DNA of 64,000 nucleotides from Nitrospira sp. (GCA_024760525.1 CP060499.1:1178001-1242000), one strand, 5' to 3'. Shown: positions 1 through 9,291, counted from the first letter of the stretch. Made by a program: numbers and translations. The notes: generated from the letters alone by a model not told the origin.

Positions 1-707
1 GGCAACAGGAATCATCGGCGCGGTATGACCTTGACCATGCCAAACTGAATCTCATCAATCTACTTGCGCTCTCCATGGAAAGTTCCCTTGTTCTGACCGA
101 TGAGTGGTTGACGGAGGTACAGGACATACCGACGCCGGAACAGGCGATAGACTCGGCGTTGAGCCAAAGACCGGAGGTCCAGGCGCAGATCACACGTATG
201 AAAGCTTCGGAGCTGACCTATTCCTCTATCACCGGGGAGCGCTTGCCGTCGCTGGTTGCCCAAGGCGAGTATGGCCTCATCGGTAATCGTTGGAACAACT
301 CCGTAGACACGTACAATATGGCGTTGGCCCTTCAGATTCCGATCTTCGATGGAGCGCAACGCGAAGGCCGCATCGTCCAGGCGCGAAGCCAGGTACAGCA
401 AGAAGCGTTACGGATGAAGTCGGTGCTCAATCAAGTCAGAATGGAAGCGCGCGATGCGCTCGCTTCACTGACCGCGGCGAAAGAACAGGTGGGCATCGCG
501 CAGACCGGTCTCGAGATGGCAACAAAGGAACTGGACCTTGCGCGCGAACGCTATGCCGTCATCACCTCGGCCAGCCATTTCGAGTTGACCAACGGACTTT
601 CCGCAGTTACTCGCGCCAGAGAAAACCTCGTCAATGCACTTTTCCAACTCAATGCAGCTCGCGTCAATCTGGCTCGCTCCACAGGCGGCTTAGATCGATT
701 GAACTAG
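1..707 (+). CDS. TolC-family outer membrane efflux protein, C-terminal part
   Basis: This is the 3' part of a gene that enters from the left edge; the open frame runs from base 3 to the TAG at 705-707 without interruption. The protein is rich in long amphipathic helices with repeated Ala/Gln/Leu/Arg, and shows the TolC pattern of a helix pair followed by a strand region (IPIFDGAQREGRI, then QVQQEALRMKS). It ends with the typical N-A-L-F-Q-L-N-A-A-R-V-N-L-A segment. TolC proteins form the outer-membrane and periplasmic exit duct for RND or ABC pumps. The internal Met at 75 is not a convincing start because the frame upstream is coding. The substrate cannot be told from this fragment. Confidence 0.85.
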   Translation, partial: QQESSARYDLDHAKLNLINLLALSMESSLVLTDEWLTEVQDIPTPEQAIDSALSQRPEVQAQITRMKASELTYSSITGERLPSLVAQGEYGLIGNRWNNSVDTYNMALALQIPIFDGAQREGRIVQARSQVQQEALRMKSVLNQVRMEARDALASLTAAKEQVGIAQTGLEMATKELDLARERYAVITSASHFELTNGLSAVTRARENLVNALFQLNAARVNLARSTGGLDRLN

Positions 708-793
708 TGGCACTGGCCATCAGACCAGCGTAGACGACTGCCCATTCCAAAGACAGGGGCCGAGGCATATCACGCGCCGCATCGTGTGGAAAC

Positions 794-810
794 GAACGGC
801 AGTGCCGTTC
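794..810. repeat. Short inverted repeat in the gap between the TolC-family gene and malQ
   Basis: GAACGGCA and TGCCGTTC form two 8-base perfect arms around one base. It lies in the 218-base gap downstream of the TolC-family gene. No T-run follows, so it is not a standard intrinsic terminator; it could be an operator or a weak terminator stem. Nothing else was recognised in the gap. Confidence 0.35.
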
Positions 811-925
811 CTAGGCTTCCTTCTGCACTCTTCCCCATATAGCCAACCTGCCGTCGAATTCAAAGAAAAGGGCTTAGAGACGGCATTGTCTTGACTTGAC
901 TTAGCCCTTCACTCACACTCAAAGA

Positions 926-3178
926 ATGTACAATCAGTCTGAAAGTGACCTCCTGCGCATGTTGGCCGATCGGGCCGGGATTGTCGCTGACTACTACGAC
1001 ATTGCCGGCACGCATCATGTCACGACGGATGAAACGCGTCGGGCTATCCTCACCGCTATGAATCTCCAAGCCGCAAGCCGCGAAGAACTCATTGAGGAAT
1101 TGACCGCTTGGGATGACCGCCCATGGCTACAAGGATGCGAGCCGGTCCATGTGATTCGGTCGGGGCGAGAGATTGGGATGTGGTCATTGCATGTGCCGTG
1201 CGAGAGTTCAGACGATGCTCTCCTACAGATCCACTGGTCCCTCCATGCAGATACTGGAGAGATGTACTGGGAGAGGGAAGAAGGGCCAGGGCTCAGAATC
1301 GAAGATCAGCGTGTGATCAAAGGGCGTCGCTTCATTCGTGTGGCCTTGGCATTTCCACGAGAATTGCCGCTCGGGTATTACGCGGTGAGAGCTCAGGCGA
1401 AGGCAGGTGGCACGCACACCGAAACAATGTGCCGTCTGATCGTAGCCCCTGAGCGTTGTTACGTTCCTGAGAAACTTCAGCGTGGTGCTCGATGGTGGGG
1501 TATCGCCTTGCAGCTCTATTCGTTGCGGAGCGATCGCAATTGGGGCATCGGCGACTTCGGCGATCTCGGGACCATCGTGGAATGGGCTGGAAAGCACATG
1601 GGTGCTGCCGTGGTCGGACTCAACCCACTCCATGCGCTCAAGAATTCCAAACCCTATCATGTGAGCCCGTATTCACCGGCTAGCCGCCTGTTTCTCAACG
1701 ACCTGTATATCGACGTTGAACAGGTTGCGGAGTATGGGACGGCACCGGAGGTACGGAGCCGGTTGGCTGATCCGACCTTTCGCGCGCAGATCGAGGCAGC
1801 GCGGCGATGCGACTTGGTGGATTACGATGCGGCAAAAACGATGAAACGCGAGATACTTGAAGTCTGCTATCGTGTATTTCTTCGGGAACATTTCGAAGGT
1901 GAAGAGCCGGAGTTGAAGCCGACGACGGAGCGCGGGAACAGCTTTTCTCGCTTTGTCGAGCGTGAAGGAGAATCCCTGGCCGAATATGCGTTATTTCAGG
2001 CGCTGGAGGAGGAGCGGCAGGCGCTCCAATCACCCTCGGTCGTTTGGGCGGACTGGCCGGAGCCCTATCGAGTTCCAACGTCGGAGGCCGTGCTGGAATT
2101 TCGGCACCGGCATATGTCGCGGGTCAGGTTCTTTCAGTACCTGCAATGGTTGGCGGCAGAACAGCTACGCGGACTGGTTGAGAAGGCACAGGATGCCGGA
2201 ATGCCGATCGGGTTTTACCACGATCTTGCACTCGGGAGCGATCGCTATGGAGCCGATGGGTGGCGGTATCAAGAGGTCCTGGCGTTGAATGCCGATTGCG
2301 GTGCGCCGCCCGATGCCTTTGCTCCTCAAGGGCAGAATTGGGGATTCTCTCCGCTCGATCCGATCCGGCTTCGCGCAAGCGGCTACCACTACATGATCAA
2401 CTTGCTCCGCAACAATCTCCGCTATGGTGGCGCGATTCGGATCGATCATGTCATGGCGCTCTTCCGCTTGTTTTGGATTCCACGCGGCCTTCCACCGTCG
2501 ATGGGCACATATGTGCATTACCGTGACGAGGAACTGTTGGCGATCTTGGCGTTGGAGAGCGCGCGGGCCAAAACACTCGTGATCGGCGAAGATCTGGGAA
2601 CCGTTCCCGATTGGGTGCGTGACCGACTGGGAACCGCCGGCGTCCTGTCCTATCGGGTGTTGTATTTTGAACGGACTCCCTCAGGGGCTTGGAAACCTCC
2701 GGCGCAGTATCCGGCGCAATCCCTCGCGGTTGTGACGACTCACGATCTTCCGACGTTGAATGGATATTGGGAAGGTGCCGATATTGAGACTCGGTCCACT
2801 CTCGGTCTATTTCCTTCCGAGCAAGCTCGGAACGCGATGCTGGATGAGCGGCAACACGAGAAAGCCGGTATCCTCGCTGCGTTGAAGTCCGAAGGACTCT
2901 TGCCGGCCGGTGTATCGGACGATCCAGCTCTCATGCCTACCATGACGGATGAGTTACGAGAGCGTGTTCATCAGTATCTGGCTCATACTCCATCCTGGAT
3001 TGTTCTGGCCAATCTCGAAGATGTCATCGGTACCCGTGCTCAGACCAATTTGCCTGGGACGGTGGATCAGCATCCGAATTGGTGCCGGAAGCTGAGTCTC
3101 ACGGTCGAGGAGCTGAAGAGCGACCCACGATTCGAACGGCTCGCGGCTCAGTTGCGTTTGACGCGCCCCTTTGTGTAA
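926..3178 (+). CDS. malQ: 4-alpha-glucanotransferase (amylomaltase, GH77)
   Basis: A cytoplasmic enzyme that cleaves alpha-1,4-glucans and transfers the released segment to another glucan or to glucose, in glycogen and maltodextrin metabolism. At 750 residues it resembles the long MalQ type, with an extra N-terminal beta-rich region before the GH77 barrel (from about residue 190, GIALQLYSLRSDRNWGIGDFGDL). The catalytic acids fit the family: nucleophile Asp about 507 (RIDHVM), acid/base Glu about 555 (VIGEDLG) and Asp about 607 (TTHDLPT). The binding motif GFYHDLALGSDR is also present. It is a lone gene followed by a 79-base gap. The ribosome binding site before ATG 926 is poor. Identification is firm. 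Confidence 0.96.
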   Translation: MYNQSESDLLRMLADRAGIVADYYDIAGTHHVTTDETRRAILTAMNLQAASREELIEELTAWDDRPWLQGCEPVHVIRSGREIGMWSLHVPCESSDDALLQIHWSLHADTGEMYWEREEGPGLRIEDQRVIKGRRFIRVALAFPRELPLGYYAVRAQAKAGGTHTETMCRLIVAPERCYVPEKLQRGARWWGIALQLYSLRSDRNWGIGDFGDLGTIVEWAGKHMGAAVVGLNPLHALKNSKPYHVSPYSPASRLFLNDLYIDVEQVAEYGTAPEVRSRLADPTFRAQIEAARRCDLVDYDAAKTMKREILEVCYRVFLREHFEGEEPELKPTTERGNSFSRFVEREGESLAEYALFQALEEERQALQSPSVVWADWPEPYRVPTSEAVLEFRHRHMSRVRFFQYLQWLAAEQLRGLVEKAQDAGMPIGFYHDLALGSDRYGADGWRYQEVLALNADCGAPPDAFAPQGQNWGFSPLDPIRLRASGYHYMINLLRNNLRYGGAIRIDHVMALFRLFWIPRGLPPSMGTYVHYRDEELLAILALESARAKTLVIGEDLGTVPDWVRDRLGTAGVLSYRVLYFERTPSGAWKPPAQYPAQSLAVVTTHDLPTLNGYWEGADIETRSTLGLFPSEQARNAMLDERQHEKAGILAALKSEGLLPAGVSDDPALMPTMTDELRERVHQYLAHTPSWIVLANLEDVIGTRAQTNLPGTVDQHPNWCRKLSLTVEELKSDPRFERLAAQLRLTRPFV

Positions 3179-3257
3179 GAACATCCGTGAACGTATCCTC
3201 TCATTATCCATTGTCTCGAACCGGTTGTCTTGACCACCGGCGGAGCCGAGCGAGTCG

Positions 3258-4430
3258 ATGATCGCCATGACGCATCGTGACCGCCTCGTTCTTGCGATCG
3301 CCGCGGCCTGCTTTCTCATTATCTTAGTGATCGAAGAATTTGCCCCGGCCAACGTCGTGGGGGCCTATGGGTACGTCTTGCCGATCTTGTTGGTGACGAC
3401 GCTTCGGAATCGAACCGTGATGTTGGTGACCGTCTTGGCTTGTGTCGTCGCGACATATTCAGGGCTTCTACAACCGACCAAGCCGGGCCGATTTCAAGCG
3501 GCGGTCATCAATCGAAGCGTCGTCGTCGGCGTCCTGCTGTTGGTGGCCTATCTGGGGGTAAGTTGGGAAGAGCGGAAAGCACGAGAAGAAGCGGCACGAG
3601 CCGCCCTGGCCCGACAGACGGAGAATCTGCTCAAAGCCAACACCCAACTGGTTCAGGCAAAAGATCAACTCAACCGGTCTGAACGGCTGGCGGCGGTAGG
3701 ACAACTCGTGGCGTCCGTTGCGCACGAAGTGGGCACGCCGCTCCATTCGATTGCGTGGCATGTCCAGGCGCTGGCGGAGGAGCCTGGGGTGACGCAGGAG
3801 ATGAAGAAGCGGGTCGCCATTATCGATGAACAGCTGACGCGAGTGGTGCGGATCATCCAAGACTTGCTGTCCTCCACCCGCCCGCGTCAGCCGGAACCCA
3901 AGTGGCTGCCGGTAGAGGAAGTCATCGGTCCGGCGGCCGACCTGATGGAGCCCGCGTTTCATGCCAAAGGGATTACCTTGACGATCCAGATTCCTGAGCA
4001 CCTGCCGCTGGTCTGGGCCGATAAGGAAAAAATGCATCAGGTGTTGGTGAATATCCTGGCGAATGCGCTGGCTGCCACTCCTTCGGAAGGGACCGTGAAC
4101 ATCGTCGCGGCAGCTCGCGAAGCCTCGCCGGAAGAGCTCGACCGCGGAGGAAGGGCGGCCGGCCGAGTATCCCCGCTGGTGATGACGATGACCGTCCAAG
4201 ATACCGGATGCGGCATGCCGGAAGCCGATGCGGAAAAAGCCTTCGAGCCGTTTTTTACGACGAAGGCAGTTGGCAAGGGGACCGGCTTAGGACTATTCTT
4301 GAGCCGCGAAACCGTGCTGGCTCATGGCGGGAATCTCATGCTGACGAGTGAGATGGGGCGTGGCACCACCGTGGCGGTGACATTGCCCGCAGTGCAACGT
4401 GAACCCACCCGTGTGATGGAGGAGGCTTGA
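3258..4430 (+). CDS. Membrane sensor histidine kinase (NtrB-like)
   Basis: A 390-residue kinase with about four hydrophobic N-terminal segments (residues 8-100, little periplasmic sequence), a short coiled linker (about 105-140), a HisKA domain with the phospho-acceptor His156 in [11 protein letters not shown], and a HATPase_c domain. The N box is [11 protein letters not shown] near 265, G1 is DTGCGMP near 315 and G2 is [11 protein letters not shown] near 340. It should autophosphorylate and pass the phosphate to the sigma-54 response regulator encoded next, with which it overlaps (TGATG). The input signal is unknown; the membrane part looks like a compact integral sensor. ATG 3267 is an alternative start nine bases downstream. 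Confidence 0.93.
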   Translation: MIAMTHRDRLVLAIAAACFLIILVIEEFAPANVVGAYGYVLPILLVTTLRNRTVMLVTVLACVVATYSGLLQPTKPGRFQAAVINRSVVVGVLLLVAYLGVSWEERKAREEAARAALARQTENLLKANTQLVQAKDQLNRSERLAAVGQLVASVAHEVGTPLHSIAWHVQALAEEPGVTQEMKKRVAIIDEQLTRVVRIIQDLLSSTRPRQPEPKWLPVEEVIGPAADLMEPAFHAKGITLTIQIPEHLPLVWADKEKMHQVLVNILANALAATPSEGTVNIVAAAREASPEELDRGGRAAGRVSPLVMTMTVQDTGCGMPEADAEKAFEPFFTTKAVGKGTGLGLFLSRETVLAHGGNLMLTSEMGRGTTVAVTLPAVQREPTRVMEEA

Positions 4431-5842
4431 TGCAACCAGCGACGATCCTCGTAGCCGACGACGATGTGGTTGCACGTGAACTCCTGGCGGAAGCACTCAG
4501 GAAAGAAGGGTATCACGTTGAGCCATTTGCCGGTGGAGAAGAAGTGATCGCGCGCGGGAGACAGGGACGGGTCGATTTGGTGTTGACGGATATCCGTATG
4601 GGCGCCGTGGATGGGCTCACGGTGCTGAGGGAGTTCAAGCGGGTGAGCCCGAATACAGCGGTTGTGGTCCTGACCGCCTTCGGTTCTCTGGAAGGAGCGA
4701 TCGAAGCGATCAAACAGGGGGCCTATGACTACCTGGCGAAGCCGTTCAAGAAAGAAGACATCAAGTTGGTCGTCAAACGAGCCCTGGATCACTGCAGGCT
4801 GCTCCAAGAGAATGCGCGGTTCCGAGAAGAGTTGAAGAGCAAGGGGGAATGGTCTCCCTTGGTCGGAAGCAGCACGGCAATGCTGGAAGTGTACAAGTTG
4901 GTCGCGCGCGTGGCTGAGAGCAAAAGCACGGTTCTGCTGCAAGGGGAAAGCGGGACGGGCAAAGAGCTCATTGCCCGGGCCATCCATACGAATGGTCCGC
5001 GCCGTGATAAGCCGTTTATCCCGGTCAATTGTGGCGCCTTGCCGGATACGCTGCTGGAATCTGAAATGTTCGGGTATGAGAAAGGGGCATTTACCGGCGC
5101 TGCAGGAACCAAGGTGGGGCTCTTCGAGTCGGCCAACGGGGGAACGTTGTTTCTCGACGAGATCGGTGAACTCGGACAGGCCTTACAAGTGAAATTGTTG
5201 CGGGTCATGCAGGATCAGGAAGTTCGCCGAGTGGGGAGTACGACCTCCACAAGGGTCGATGTGCGGATCATTGCCGCGACCAATCGGGATCTTGAGCAAC
5301 TCGTGAAGGAAGGAAAGTTTCGGGACGACCTCTTTTATCGGCTGAAAGTCGTCCCGATCACGTTGCCGTCGTTGGTGGAGCGGCGGGAAGATATTCCGAT
5401 GCTGGTGCATCATTTCTTACAGAAATGCGCGGCGGGAACTGCGCATGCGGTGCGCGGTGTGCTGCCGGAGACCATGGCGCTGTTGACCCAGTATCGGTGG
5501 CCGGGCAATGTTCGAGAGCTTGAAAACGCGATTGAACGGGCTGTGTCGTTGAGTCACGGGCCGCTCTTGACGCCTGAGGATTTGCCCGATGTGATTCGTC
5601 AAGGCGCAGCGGCCGACGTCGATGCGCGACAGACGCAAGCTGATCGACTCGATGAAGTGTATCTCACGTTAGAGGAAGTGGAAAAACGTCACTTGACCCG
5701 TGTGCTCAAAGAAACGAAGGGCAACAAGGTAAAGGCCGCAAAAATCCTCGGAATCGACAGGCGGACGCTCTACCGTATGGCAGAGCGTTTCGGCCTGGAT
5801 CTTGGCGAAGAAGCTGAGGGAGTAGAAAAAGAACCGGTCTAA
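4430..5842 (+). CDS. NtrC-family sigma-54-dependent response regulator
   Basis: This 470-residue regulator has a receiver domain (phospho-acceptor Asp54 in LVLTDIRMG), a central AAA+ domain (Walker A GESGTGKE near 173, the sigma-54 contact loop GAFTGA near 220, Walker B LFLDEIGEL near 240) and a C-terminal Fis-type helix-turn-helix (KAAKILGIDRRTLYR). It activates sigma-54 promoters when phosphorylated. The ATG shares its A with the kinase stop codon and is preceded by GGAGG, so the pair is translationally coupled. The reading frame also allows a TTG one codon earlier, but ATG is preferred. Its targets are not visible here. Its last four bases overlap the end of the convergent lipoprotein gene. 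Confidence 0.96.
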   Translation: MQPATILVADDDVVARELLAEALRKEGYHVEPFAGGEEVIARGRQGRVDLVLTDIRMGAVDGLTVLREFKRVSPNTAVVVLTAFGSLEGAIEAIKQGAYDYLAKPFKKEDIKLVVKRALDHCRLLQENARFREELKSKGEWSPLVGSSTAMLEVYKLVARVAESKSTVLLQGESGTGKELIARAIHTNGPRRDKPFIPVNCGALPDTLLESEMFGYEKGAFTGAAGTKVGLFESANGGTLFLDEIGELGQALQVKLLRVMQDQEVRRVGSTTSTRVDVRIIAATNRDLEQLVKEGKFRDDLFYRLKVVPITLPSLVERREDIPMLVHHFLQKCAAGTAHAVRGVLPETMALLTQYRWPGNVRELENAIERAVSLSHGPLLTPEDLPDVIRQGAAADVDARQTQADRLDEVYLTLEEVEKRHLTRVLKETKGNKVKAAKILGIDRRTLYRMAERFGLDLGEEAEGVEKEPV

Positions 5843-6327
5843 GGTTTTGCGCCGTAAAAAGTCTCAGTTGTGTACGTCGATTGGACGATTTTCAATTCGT
5901 TCCTGATCAACCGGAGTTTATTTTCAGCGCTTTGAGGAACTTGAGGAGCTGTGGGACCCCAGCTATCGAACATCGTTTGCTTGCCTTCGGAGAGGATTTG
6001 TAACCGGAGTCTTGTGGCTTTGTCGGTTTCCGGTGTGACCGATGCTTCGGCGCGGCTTCGCACCACACCGAACCGTCCTTTCACGAGCCAATCCCAGATA
6101 CTGGGCTGTTCATCCCTGTAATCTGCCTGTAACTGAGATCCGTCCTTCCAGTTCACGTCGTAGTCATCGTCTTTCAAGACTTTTGTCACGGCTGCCTTCA
6201 CTTGATCTGCCGGTACGGGCAATGTCACATCGACCACATCGGGTTCGATCGTGGCACGCGGGGTGCTGCTGCATCCAAAGGCAAAGGCGGCGATGACGAC
6301 GATGGCTAGACAGTCCTTTCGGATCAT
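5839..6327 (-). CDS. Putative outer-membrane lipoprotein, BamC-like size
   Basis: This 162-residue protein begins with a signal peptide and lipobox (IVVIAAFAFGC, then SSTPRA), so it should be a lipoprotein. The mature part has a ValAspValThrLeu strand followed by a helix (PADQVKAAVTKVLKDDDYDV) and further alternating strands, reminiscent of small alpha/beta domains such as BamC or DUF3568, but I do not recognise a family with certainty. A strong AAGGAGG lies 10 bases before the ATG. The start overlaps the stop of the upstream Lrp-like gene (ATGA), so the two are probably co-transcribed. The function is unknown. Confidence 0.75.
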   Translation of the reverse strand: MIRKDCLAIVVIAAFAFGCSSTPRATIEPDVVDVTLPVPADQVKAAVTKVLKDDDYDVNWKDGSQLQADYRDEQPSIWDWLVKGRFGVVRSRAEASVTPETDKATRLRLQILSEGKQTMFDSWGPTAPQVPQSAENKLRLIRNELKIVQSTYTTETFYGAKP

Positions 6328-6578
6328 TTTGTTCTGGCCTCCTTCAGACGGTAGACAAGGTGAGTATCGGTCTGTGTCACTCCTTCTATACCATGAATAC
6401 GGCTCAACACCAGCTGGGTCAAGGCGTCCTGGTCCGGGATATCAGCGATGGCGATGATATCTGGCTTACCCCAACAGGGATCGATCGTCTTAATCTCTTT
6501 AATTTCCCCTAGCGCTTTGACTACAGCGGATGTCTGGCCCGGCAACACGTTGATCAACACATAAGCACGATCCGACAT
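6324..6578 (-). CDS. Lrp/AsnC ligand-binding (RAM-type) domain protein
   Basis: An 84-residue stand-alone ligand-binding domain without a DNA-binding part. The sequence from ALINVLPGQT through VKALGEIKEIKTI and CWGKPDIIA to the final LVYRL has the alpha/beta ferredoxin-like layout of Lrp/AsnC effector domains, including the G-x-x-D-I turn. A longer frame reaches upstream to 6767. I chose the ATG at 6578 because AGGAG stands eight bases before it and the upstream residues are low-complexity. Such stand-alone domains oligomerise and bind amino acids or similar small molecules; the partner is unknown. It overlaps the following lipoprotein gene by four bases. Confidence 0.85.
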   Translation of the reverse strand: MSDRAYVLINVLPGQTSAVVKALGEIKEIKTIDPCWGKPDIIAIADIPDQDALTQLVLSRIHGIEGVTQTDTHLVYRLKEARTK

Positions 6579-6741
6579 ACCGTGATCTCCTGGAGCCGGA
6601 CCATGAATCGTGTAGGGGATTGCCCCAGAAGTGGGCTGCTTTATAGCAAAGTCGGTCTGGCCTGTCAACACCGGCTTGGTTTTAGTGGCTTTTGATGATG
6701 AAGGAGAGGGGATGGATTTCAAGTTTGGTTTTGCCATGGTC

Positions 6742-8127
6742 TCACTTTGGCGCAACAAGCACTTCAACCCTGCAGTGCTCGCTGACGCTGGTTAAGGTTG
6801 TTTCCAGCCGCTTCGGACTGCCGATGCGGCCTTCCGGATCGTACATAAAGCAAAACAAGGTTGAGCATCGCCCCTGCGTTCTGTAGTGCGCTGAGTCTGC
6901 GGTAACTTGATCGGCAAGCTCCTTCGTCGTCAACCCAGGTCTGGTCTTCTTCGCCACCACCGCGATCTGATCTTTATTGACTAGGAGCGTCGTTCTTGGT
7001 GCGCCTCCTGTATAGGGTGGCGTCCATTCATCGGTGGCCACTTCATCAAACTCCACCTTCAACAACGCGCACAATAAGTCCTGTAGGTCATAGTCATCCT
7101 CGACCTCGAGGGTCGGACGATAGTCTCTCCGCAGCCGGAGTTGTCGAGCGACGGCGTGGAAGCGAAGACAGACTTTCCGAATGACATCAAGCGGATTCTG
7201 GTCGATCGCGGAATCAGGGGTGGATTCGACCGACCGAGCGCGGTTCAGACCGATGGCTGGCTTCTCAAGTTGCGGGTCGTGCGGCGGTACAACAGAATGA
7301 GTCACCGCTGAGTGCACGGTCTGAGTGTCCACCGTCGGGGATGGGGAATTAACAGGAGGTTCAGCGGGCATTGAAGGGGATGCTGGAGAGACCGCCGGTG
7401 TTCGTGGGACGTGCTTCTCTTCGACTGAGCTCTCGATCGTCGATGGTATCGGTTGAGCGGGTGGAATTGAAGTCGGCTGGGGAGAGGATTCTTGGATTGG
7501 GGTAGCGGGAGTCTCGGATGCGGCAGGTATGGGCATCGGTGTCGGAGCTGGTATTGGAGCCGGTGTCGATGCCGTGATCTGAGGCTCTGTCGCAGCCGAT
7601 TGTACGCGAGGTATGGGTGTGACAGGGGGGATCGTCGGCCCCACATTTGTCGTCATGGCCACGGCGACCGTCATCGGCGAAGTCGCTTGGGTTGTCACAG
7701 TCGTTGGCGTCGCGGGCGAGACAAGCACCAGACGTGCGGTGTTGTTTATGCTTGCTTCATGTGACGGCTCGGGTTTTGGCGGCGGCTTGAGTCCTTGAAG
7801 TTCCAGCTTCCGGTCCTCCAGGCTGTGCATGAGGCTTTTAATGACAGAAAGGGTCTGTGCCGCCTCAGCCTTATCCGCTGTGCGAATCTTGAAGTTCCGA
7901 TAGGTTTGGTATTCGTGGGAGCGATCACCGAACGTCTGCCGCAGGCATTCACGGAACTGTAGCTCGGCTTTGCTTTGCGCGGCGTCGCGATAGGGGAATC
8001 CCTCTTGGCTCAAGTCCTTAATTGCGGCCAGGACTTCCTGAAACCTATTGATTCCATGAGTGATCTCTTCGATGAGAGCAGTTTTCGATCGGGCTCGTTG
8101 ATGGTCCGTCGCGCGCGTCCGTGCCAT
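6742..8127 (-). CDS. Proline-rich protein with a degenerate PD-(D/E)XK nuclease-like domain
   Basis: A 461-residue protein in three parts. Residues about 1-125 are a charged helical region. Residues about 130-300 are an extremely Pro/Thr/Ala/Ser-rich linker. Residues about 305-461 are a globular domain whose landmarks (RPTLEVEDDYDLQDLLCALL, WTPPYTGGAPR, KKTRPGL, FCFMYDPEGRI) match a PD-(D/E)XK-like domain I recall from many uncharacterised bacterial proteins. In the usual form the core reads R-M-D-F-L-L then I-E-V-K-K-T-R; here it reads RTTLLV and VVAKKTR. The expected Asp and Glu are therefore absent while the Lys remains, which predicts no nuclease activity. The start has no clear ribosome site. 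It may be a binding or scaffolding relic. Confidence 0.7.
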   Translation of the reverse strand: MARTRATDHQRARSKTALIEEITHGINRFQEVLAAIKDLSQEGFPYRDAAQSKAELQFRECLRQTFGDRSHEYQTYRNFKIRTADKAEAAQTLSVIKSLMHSLEDRKLELQGLKPPPKPEPSHEASINNTARLVLVSPATPTTVTTQATSPMTVAVAMTTNVGPTIPPVTPIPRVQSAATEPQITASTPAPIPAPTPMPIPAASETPATPIQESSPQPTSIPPAQPIPSTIESSVEEKHVPRTPAVSPASPSMPAEPPVNSPSPTVDTQTVHSAVTHSVVPPHDPQLEKPAIGLNRARSVESTPDSAIDQNPLDVIRKVCLRFHAVARQLRLRRDYRPTLEVEDDYDLQDLLCALLKVEFDEVATDEWTPPYTGGAPRTTLLVNKDQIAVVAKKTRPGLTTKELADQVTADSAHYRTQGRCSTLFCFMYDPEGRIGSPKRLETTLTSVSEHCRVEVLVAPK

Positions 8128-8374
8128 GGCTGTGTGAAAAAGTCTAGCTGAGGGTCATGCAACTGGCAAGAAAACAACGGGTTTCTACGGAATGCGTACA
8201 GCAGTTATTGACCTTGCTGTTCTGTACGACCTGCGTGGCTGCGCTACAGGCACAAGGTGTGGTGGTGGGATCGGAGAAGAGAGATGCTGCCGGGGTTTGG
8301 GAGCGAGATGGCCCGGCCACCTGGAGTGGCGGCCGGGTGGATACCTTTCTCAACTCATCCAGTGATTCGATCGG
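8128..8374. other. Intergenic region, no gene recognised
   Basis: Between the proline-rich protein and the Csp-like gene. Short frames here have no ribosome site and no protein-like character. No terminator with a T-run or promoter stands out by eye. Confidence 0.4.
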
Positions 8375-8848
8375 TCACACGCCTCCGTGGGATGCCATTT
8401 GCTTACACGATTCCGCACAGCGACGGCACATCTCGGCGCACTGTTTCACCATTTGATCGTCACCCGCTATGTGCTCGCAACTCTCCGCGCAGAGCCGGCA
8501 AATCTCGGAACAAAGGCCGCACATGCGATCGTGAAGCGAAGACTCCCGAGCCATATAATCGGCAGTCGTTGTGCAGATCTGCGCACAGTCCATCAATAAG
8601 CGGATATGGTCTGGGGCTGCATGACGCCCCCCGAGTTCTACGCAATGCCCGATCATTCGAACGCAGAGCACATGGCAGTCTTGGCAGAGCCGTATACAGC
8701 GGGTCATCTCGTCGATCGTATGATGCCCTCCCATGGCGGTTGACTCGTGCGTCGCGGCATCCGCCACCCGCAGCATCAGCAACGAAGCACTCGTCGTGAG
8801 CAAAGAGGCGCCGGTAGTCACCAATGTTCTTCTGCTTATGTCTGGCAT
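8375..8848 (-). CDS. Tat-exported four-helix-bundle copper storage protein (Csp1-like)
   Basis: A 157-residue protein with a twin-arginine signal (SRRTLVTTG) and a mature part packed with Cys spaced along helices: CIRLCQDCHVLC, CVELGG, CAQIC, CGLCSEICRLCAESC, CAEMCRRCAESC. This pattern is the hallmark of Csp proteins, where Cys thiolates line the core of a four-helix bundle and hold many Cu(I) ions. Export by Tat agrees with the periplasmic Csp1 branch. AAGGGGG lies just before the ATG. The upstream gene on the same strand is a three-cysteine secreted protein whose paralogue precedes the cus operon at 54 kb. Copper handling is strongly implied. Confidence 0.93.
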   Translation of the reverse strand: MPDISRRTLVTTGASLLTTSASLLMLRVADAATHESTAMGGHHTIDEMTRCIRLCQDCHVLCVRMIGHCVELGGRHAAPDHIRLLMDCAQICTTTADYMARESSLHDRMCGLCSEICRLCAESCEHIAGDDQMVKQCAEMCRRCAESCKQMASHGGV

Positions 8849-8958
8849 ACGTCCCCCTTTCGTGGGTCTGATCCTCGTCGATCACGAGGATCTGGGACCA
8901 TCGAAACAGTATGGAAATGCCTAACAGGCTATTGCAGAAAGCGAGATGAAAGAGGGTA

Positions 8959-9291
8959 TCAAATCCGTAGGACCGTTGTTCGAACCGAGGGATGAATCGA
9001 GGTATCGGGGTTACGTGGCGGTTTGGTTACTAAAACACGCGAAACAAACGTATCGGAAAGGAGCGGAACCGGCAACGCACTTTCAAGCTGGAAGGAACTG
9101 GCGGCGTGGTGAGTTGAAAGCTGTGAAAGCGGACCCATTTCGAGAAAGGCATCGCAGGTGTCGCGAACAGGCTCTTCTGTCCCTGACGCGCAGTCCATTT
9201 CGGCAGTTTGTTGTAACGGCAGGACGCAGGCGTACGCATTGAAGGTCAGGACAATGAGCAGGAACACCAAAAAGACAGATACCCGTCCCAT
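8959..9291 (-). CDS. Small secreted three-cysteine protein, copper-linked family (copy 1)
   Basis: This 110-residue protein starts with a hydrophobic signal segment ending at FNAYACVLPL, then has short conserved blocks (DCAS, EEPVRDTCDAF) and an unusual C-terminus TTVLRI. All of these recur in the protein at 53680-54054, upstream of the cusCBA cluster: FNAYACVLPL, GCST, EEQPSRQLCDAF, STVLRI. Three Cys are shared. I do not know a named family. Its position just upstream of a copper-storage gene on the same strand, and its paralogue's position beside copper/silver efflux, suggest a role in periplasmic copper handling. This is inference. The ribosome site is weak. Confidence 0.72.
   Translation of the reverse strand: MGRVSVFLVFLLIVLTFNAYACVLPLQQTAEMDCASGTEEPVRDTCDAFLEMGPLSQLSTHHAASSFQLESALPVPLLSDTFVSRVLVTKPPRNPDTSIHPSVRTTVLRI

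Noticed and set aside
7492..7764. Plus-strand frames rich in Arg, Gly and Cys opposite the proline-rich linker
   Set aside because: They arise from the low-complexity Pro/Thr/Ala codons of the minus-strand gene.
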